This document shows positions 61,256 to 64,000 of a stretch of 64,000 nucleotides of DNA, piece after piece; position 1 is the first letter of the stretch; each line of letters starts with the position of its first letter. This stretch comes from Sphingobacterium sp. B16(2022) (GTDB taxonomy: Bacteria; Bacteroidota; Bacteroidia; Sphingobacteriales; Sphingobacteriaceae). The notes under the pieces were generated by a model. The model saw only the letters and a list, made by a program, of their open reading frames with translations. It ran no database searches and was not told the DNA's origin. The stretch lies in the NCBI RefSeq assembly GCF_012030425.1, contig NZ_JAAUVN010000005.1, forward strand, positions 310,001 through 374,000, in the 5' to 3' direction. The translations under genes and the position numbers were made by a program.

Positions 61256-63712
61256 ATGGGAGACTCGATAAAAAAAGAGGAAATTGCAAATGATCTGTTA
61301 GATGCAAACTCGTCTGAAGATAATGTACATCATGTTAATAATCCTGTATTAGACCTTCCTACTATAGAGAAAAAATACCTGGCTAGAGTAAGAGCATGCT
61401 CTAAGGATCGGAATACATTTTATTTTACAGATGGTATTGCTAAAGTGGAAATTCGAATAGTTTCTGATGAAATTATTCGCGTTCGTTTGGCTCCTCAAGG
61501 ATCTTTTTTAGATGACTTTTCTTATGCTGTTATCGATACAGATCAGCACGCAGTATCGTTTTCTGTAGATGAAGATGAAACAAGTTATTACGTCAAAACA
61601 AATAAAGTGATCTGCGCTATCCGTAAAGCAGATTTTTTGGTTTCATTTCAAGATTTTTTAGGTAAAGTATTCAATACCGATGATAAACCAATGCATTGGG
61701 AGGAAAATCCAGACTTTGGCGGTTATTATGTATATTGCAGTAAAAAGGCACATGAAGATGAAGCTTTCTTCGGCCTGGGAGACAAAGCCACCAATTTAAA
61801 TCTTCGAGGTAAACGATTTAAAAACTGGAATTCGGATACCTACGGCTATGCTTTTAATCAAGATCCCCTTTATAAAACAATTCCTTTTTATATCGGAGTG
61901 ACTGGTGGAGAAGCCTACGGTATTTTCTTTGATAATACATTCAGAACATTCTTCGATTTTGCTTCAGAAAATAAACAACGTACAAGCTTCTGGTCCGAAG
62001 GCGGTGAGATGCAATATTATTATATTCATGGCCCAAATATGATCGATGTGGTAAAACGTTATCATAGTATCACTGGAACCCATTATATGCCTCCATTATG
62101 GGGGATTGGTTACCATCAATGTCGATGGAGTTATTATCCTGAGCAGAATGTAAGAGATATAACAGCAGAATTTAGAAAAAGAGAAATTCCTTGCGATGCT
62201 ATTTACCTTGATATCGATTATATGGATGGCTATCGCTGTTTCACCTGGGACAAAAAATATTTTCCGGATCCTAAAAAAATGATATCAGATTTGGCCGCCA
62301 ACGGCTTTAAAACAGTGGTTATGATAGATCCTGGTATTAAGGTTGATGAAAATTATTGGGTGTTCAAGGAAGGACAGCAAAATAGGTATTTCTGTCGTCG
62401 AGGTGATGATTATTTTATGGAAGGTTTTGTATGGCCTGGAAGATGTCAGTTTCCCGATTTTACAAATCCAACTGTAAGGGAATGGTGGGGTACTTTATAC
62501 AAAGGCTTGGTTGATGACGGAGTTGCTGGATTTTGGAACGATATGAATGAACCTGCTGTTTTTGGAAGAGGTACATTTCCGGATGACGTAAGACATAACT
62601 ATGATGGCTATCGAGGTTCCCACAGGAAAGCGCACAATATATATGGCATGCAGATGGTACGTGCTACATATGATGGTTTAAAAAAGCTATATAAAAATAA
62701 AAGACCTTTTACTATCACGAGAGCAGCGTATTCGGGTACACAGCGTTTTTCTTCGGTATGGACCGGAGATAATATTGCAACATGGGAACATCTTCGTATT
62801 GGTCTTTTGCAGTTGCAGAGATTATCCGTTTCGGGACTTTCTTTTTGCGGAACCGATATTGGAGGATTTACAGGAGAACCGGATGGAGAATTGTTTACAC
62901 GTTGGATGCAATTTGGCGTCTTTTCTCCATTCATGCGTGTACATTCCGCAGGTGATACCCGCGACCGTGAACCATGGAGTTTTGGCCCTGAATGGGAAGC
63001 AATATGTAAGAAATTTATTGAAATGAGGTATAAATTACTACCTTATATCTATACCATTTTTTGGCAACAACATCGTTATGGAGAACCTATTTTAAGACCG
63101 ATTTCCTTGGTGGAACAACATATCCCTAAAAATTTAATACGAGAGGAAGAGTTTTGTTTCGGAGATAAAATTTTAGTCTCACCTGTTCTTAATCCTGGAC
63201 AAAAGAATAAAGTGGTTTATCTTCCAGAAGGAGAATGGTATTATTATTTCAATTTACAGAAATATGTAGGTTTACAGGAACATACTATTGATACTCCCCT
63301 AGATGAAATGCCGATTTTTGTAAAAGGAGGAAGTATAATTCCTGAATATCCCGTGATGCAATATACATTTCAGCAAAAAATTGATGCATTGAAATTGAAT
63401 GTTTATTTCAGTAGAGGTAAGTTTGACTCTTATACCTATGCTGATCATGGCGATACCTTTGCTTATGAACAAAGTGTCTATGCTGAAAAACACTTCCTCT
63501 TAGAAGGGACAGATAATAGCTTAGTGATACTGCAACAAGTGGAAGGACTTTACAATGAAAGATTTGATGATTACAAAATTTATCTGATCGGCATTCCATT
63601 TGAAGTAAGAACAGTTAAGGCAGATGGTGTTGAACTCAACTTGTTAAAAGATGAATCAGGCAATGATTACATCCAAGTAGAAAAAGATTTCAGAAACTTA
63701 ATTATAACATAA
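61256..63712 (+). CDS. Glycoside hydrolase family 31 alpha-glucosidase
   Basis: An 818-residue GH31 enzyme. N-terminal beta-sandwich (about 40-260), TIM barrel (about 265-640) with nucleophile Asp429 in GFWNDMNEPAVFG and acid/base Asp505 in SVWTGDNIATWEHL; GIGYHQCRWSYYPEQNVRDI and GTDIGGFTGEPDGELFTRWMQ are further family blocks. It hydrolyses terminal alpha-glucosidic bonds. No signal peptide is seen, so it is cytoplasmic. It lies 34 bp upstream of glgB, so the pair probably handles glycogen or maltodextrin. A C-terminal DUF5110-type beta domain ends the protein. Confidence 0.94.
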   Translation: MGDSIKKEEIANDLLDANSSEDNVHHVNNPVLDLPTIEKKYLARVRACSKDRNTFYFTDGIAKVEIRIVSDEIIRVRLAPQGSFLDDFSYAVIDTDQHAVSFSVDEDETSYYVKTNKVICAIRKADFLVSFQDFLGKVFNTDDKPMHWEENPDFGGYYVYCSKKAHEDEAFFGLGDKATNLNLRGKRFKNWNSDTYGYAFNQDPLYKTIPFYIGVTGGEAYGIFFDNTFRTFFDFASENKQRTSFWSEGGEMQYYYIHGPNMIDVVKRYHSITGTHYMPPLWGIGYHQCRWSYYPEQNVRDITAEFRKREIPCDAIYLDIDYMDGYRCFTWDKKYFPDPKKMISDLAANGFKTVVMIDPGIKVDENYWVFKEGQQNRYFCRRGDDYFMEGFVWPGRCQFPDFTNPTVREWWGTLYKGLVDDGVAGFWNDMNEPAVFGRGTFPDDVRHNYDGYRGSHRKAHNIYGMQMVRATYDGLKKLYKNKRPFTITRAAYSGTQRFSSVWTGDNIATWEHLRIGLLQLQRLSVSGLSFCGTDIGGFTGEPDGELFTRWMQFGVFSPFMRVHSAGDTRDREPWSFGPEWEAICKKFIEMRYKLLPYIYTIFWQQHRYGEPILRPISLVEQHIPKNLIREEEFCFGDKILVSPVLNPGQKNKVVYLPEGEWYYYFNLQKYVGLQEHTIDTPLDEMPIFVKGGSIIPEYPVMQYTFQQKIDALKLNVYFSRGKFDSYTYADHGDTFAYEQSVYAEKHFLLEGTDNSLVILQQVEGLYNERFDDYKIYLIGIPFEVRTVKADGVELNLLKDESGNDYIQVEKDFRNLIIT

Positions 63713-63746
63713 TTTACGATTATTAAACCTAACACCTAATCTGATC

Positions 63747-64000
63747 ATGGGTCAACCAGTAGAAGTATTTTCGTTACTTACAGCATTCGACATATCATTA
63801 TTTAGAGCTGGAAGACATTACAAATTATATGAGAAATTTGGATCTCATGTTGTTGAGTATAGCGGTCAATCAGGAGTTTATTTTGCCGTATGGGCACCTT
63901 ATGGAAGTCAAGTTTCCGTCATTGGAAATTTCAATGGCTGGAATCCTTATACACACCTTTTGCATGTGCGTTGGGACGGAAGTGGTATCTGGGAGGGATT
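63747..64000 (+). CDS. glgB: 1,4-alpha-glucan branching enzyme, 5' part only
   Basis: The first 84 codons run to the window edge without a stop: MGQPVEVFSLLTAFDISLF, then LYEKFGSHVVEYSGQSGVYF, AVWAPYGSQVSVIGNFNGWN and a WDGSGIWEG end. This is the carbohydrate-binding module 48 found at the N-terminus of glycogen branching enzymes (FAVWAPxAxxVSVxGxFNxW). The enzyme forms alpha-1,6 branches. The gene follows GH31 by 34 bp on the same strand. The catalytic domain lies outside the window, so a related CBM48 enzyme is not fully excluded. Confidence 0.85.
   Translation, partial: MGQPVEVFSLLTAFDISLFRAGRHYKLYEKFGSHVVEYSGQSGVYFAVWAPYGSQVSVIGNFNGWNPYTHLLHVRWDGSGIWEG

Noticed and set aside
1..64000. 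CRISPR array, prophage, insertion sequence or rRNA operon
   Set aside because: Looked for regularly spaced repeats, transposase motifs, phage structural genes and rRNA signatures; none found.

Overview
The window looks like a chromosomal segment of a Bacteroidota bacterium, most likely a Sphingobacteriaceae member such as Sphingobacterium. The DNA is AT-rich, start codons lack Shine-Dalgarno sequences, and many genes carry the phylum-specific promoter (TTG, 19-20 nt, TAnnTTTG). Gene content fits: an ECF sigma/FecR pair, STN-type and Oar-type TonB receptors, SPII lipoproteins, DUF4249, DUF4397, DUF4199 and DUF2851 proteins, a LytS/LytTR pair and a 7TMR-DISM kinase. I see no transposase, integrase, phage gene, rRNA or CRISPR array. 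The gene at the right edge (glgB) is cut by the window.

Layout. 0.1-3.6 kb (minus): a DJ-1/PfpI plus GlxA-type regulator operon, then a small unknown gene with a CobW/ZNG1-type GTPase whose promoter is covered by a 19-bp inverted repeat. 3.9-21.8 kb (plus): one long array of ECF sigma factor, anti-sigma, STN TonB receptor, two DUF4397-like lipoproteins, three fasciclin lipoproteins, an Oar-like TonB receptor and an IPT/NHL lipoprotein, closed by a 48-bp perfect palindrome. 22-30.5 kb (minus): tRNA-Lys, an HME-RND metal efflux operon (outer membrane factor, CzcA-type pump, adaptor) and the two-component system that probably controls it. 31.2-36.6 kb: a GNAT-like protein, a methyltransferase, a 7TMR-DISM histidine kinase, a receiver-kinase hybrid and a convergent single receiver. 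This is the best candidate here for an undescribed signalling module. 37-42 kb: LytS/LytTR two-component system facing a TonB receptor/DUF4249 operon that carries two exact 12-bp repeats, 21 bp apart, upstream of its start.

42-64 kb is mainly housekeeping: two more identical tRNA-Lys genes, SMUG2-like glycosylase, an arginase-family enzyme, an orphan Imm22-like protein, an HxlR/oxidoreductase pair, prmC, ribD, DUF2851, an ankyrin protein, a candidate small RNA, ubiX, a dihydroorotase-like protein without its metal ligands, DUF4199, two glycosyltransferases, an MBL hydrolase, ispD, queA, a MacB-like permease, a GH31 alpha-glucosidase and the start of glgB.

Functional themes are envelope uptake and surface display under ECF control, metal homeostasis (a possible zinc-responsive CobW locus and an RND efflux locus), and dense two-component signalling between 28 and 39 kb. 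All family calls rest on motif recognition by eye; no database search was run.
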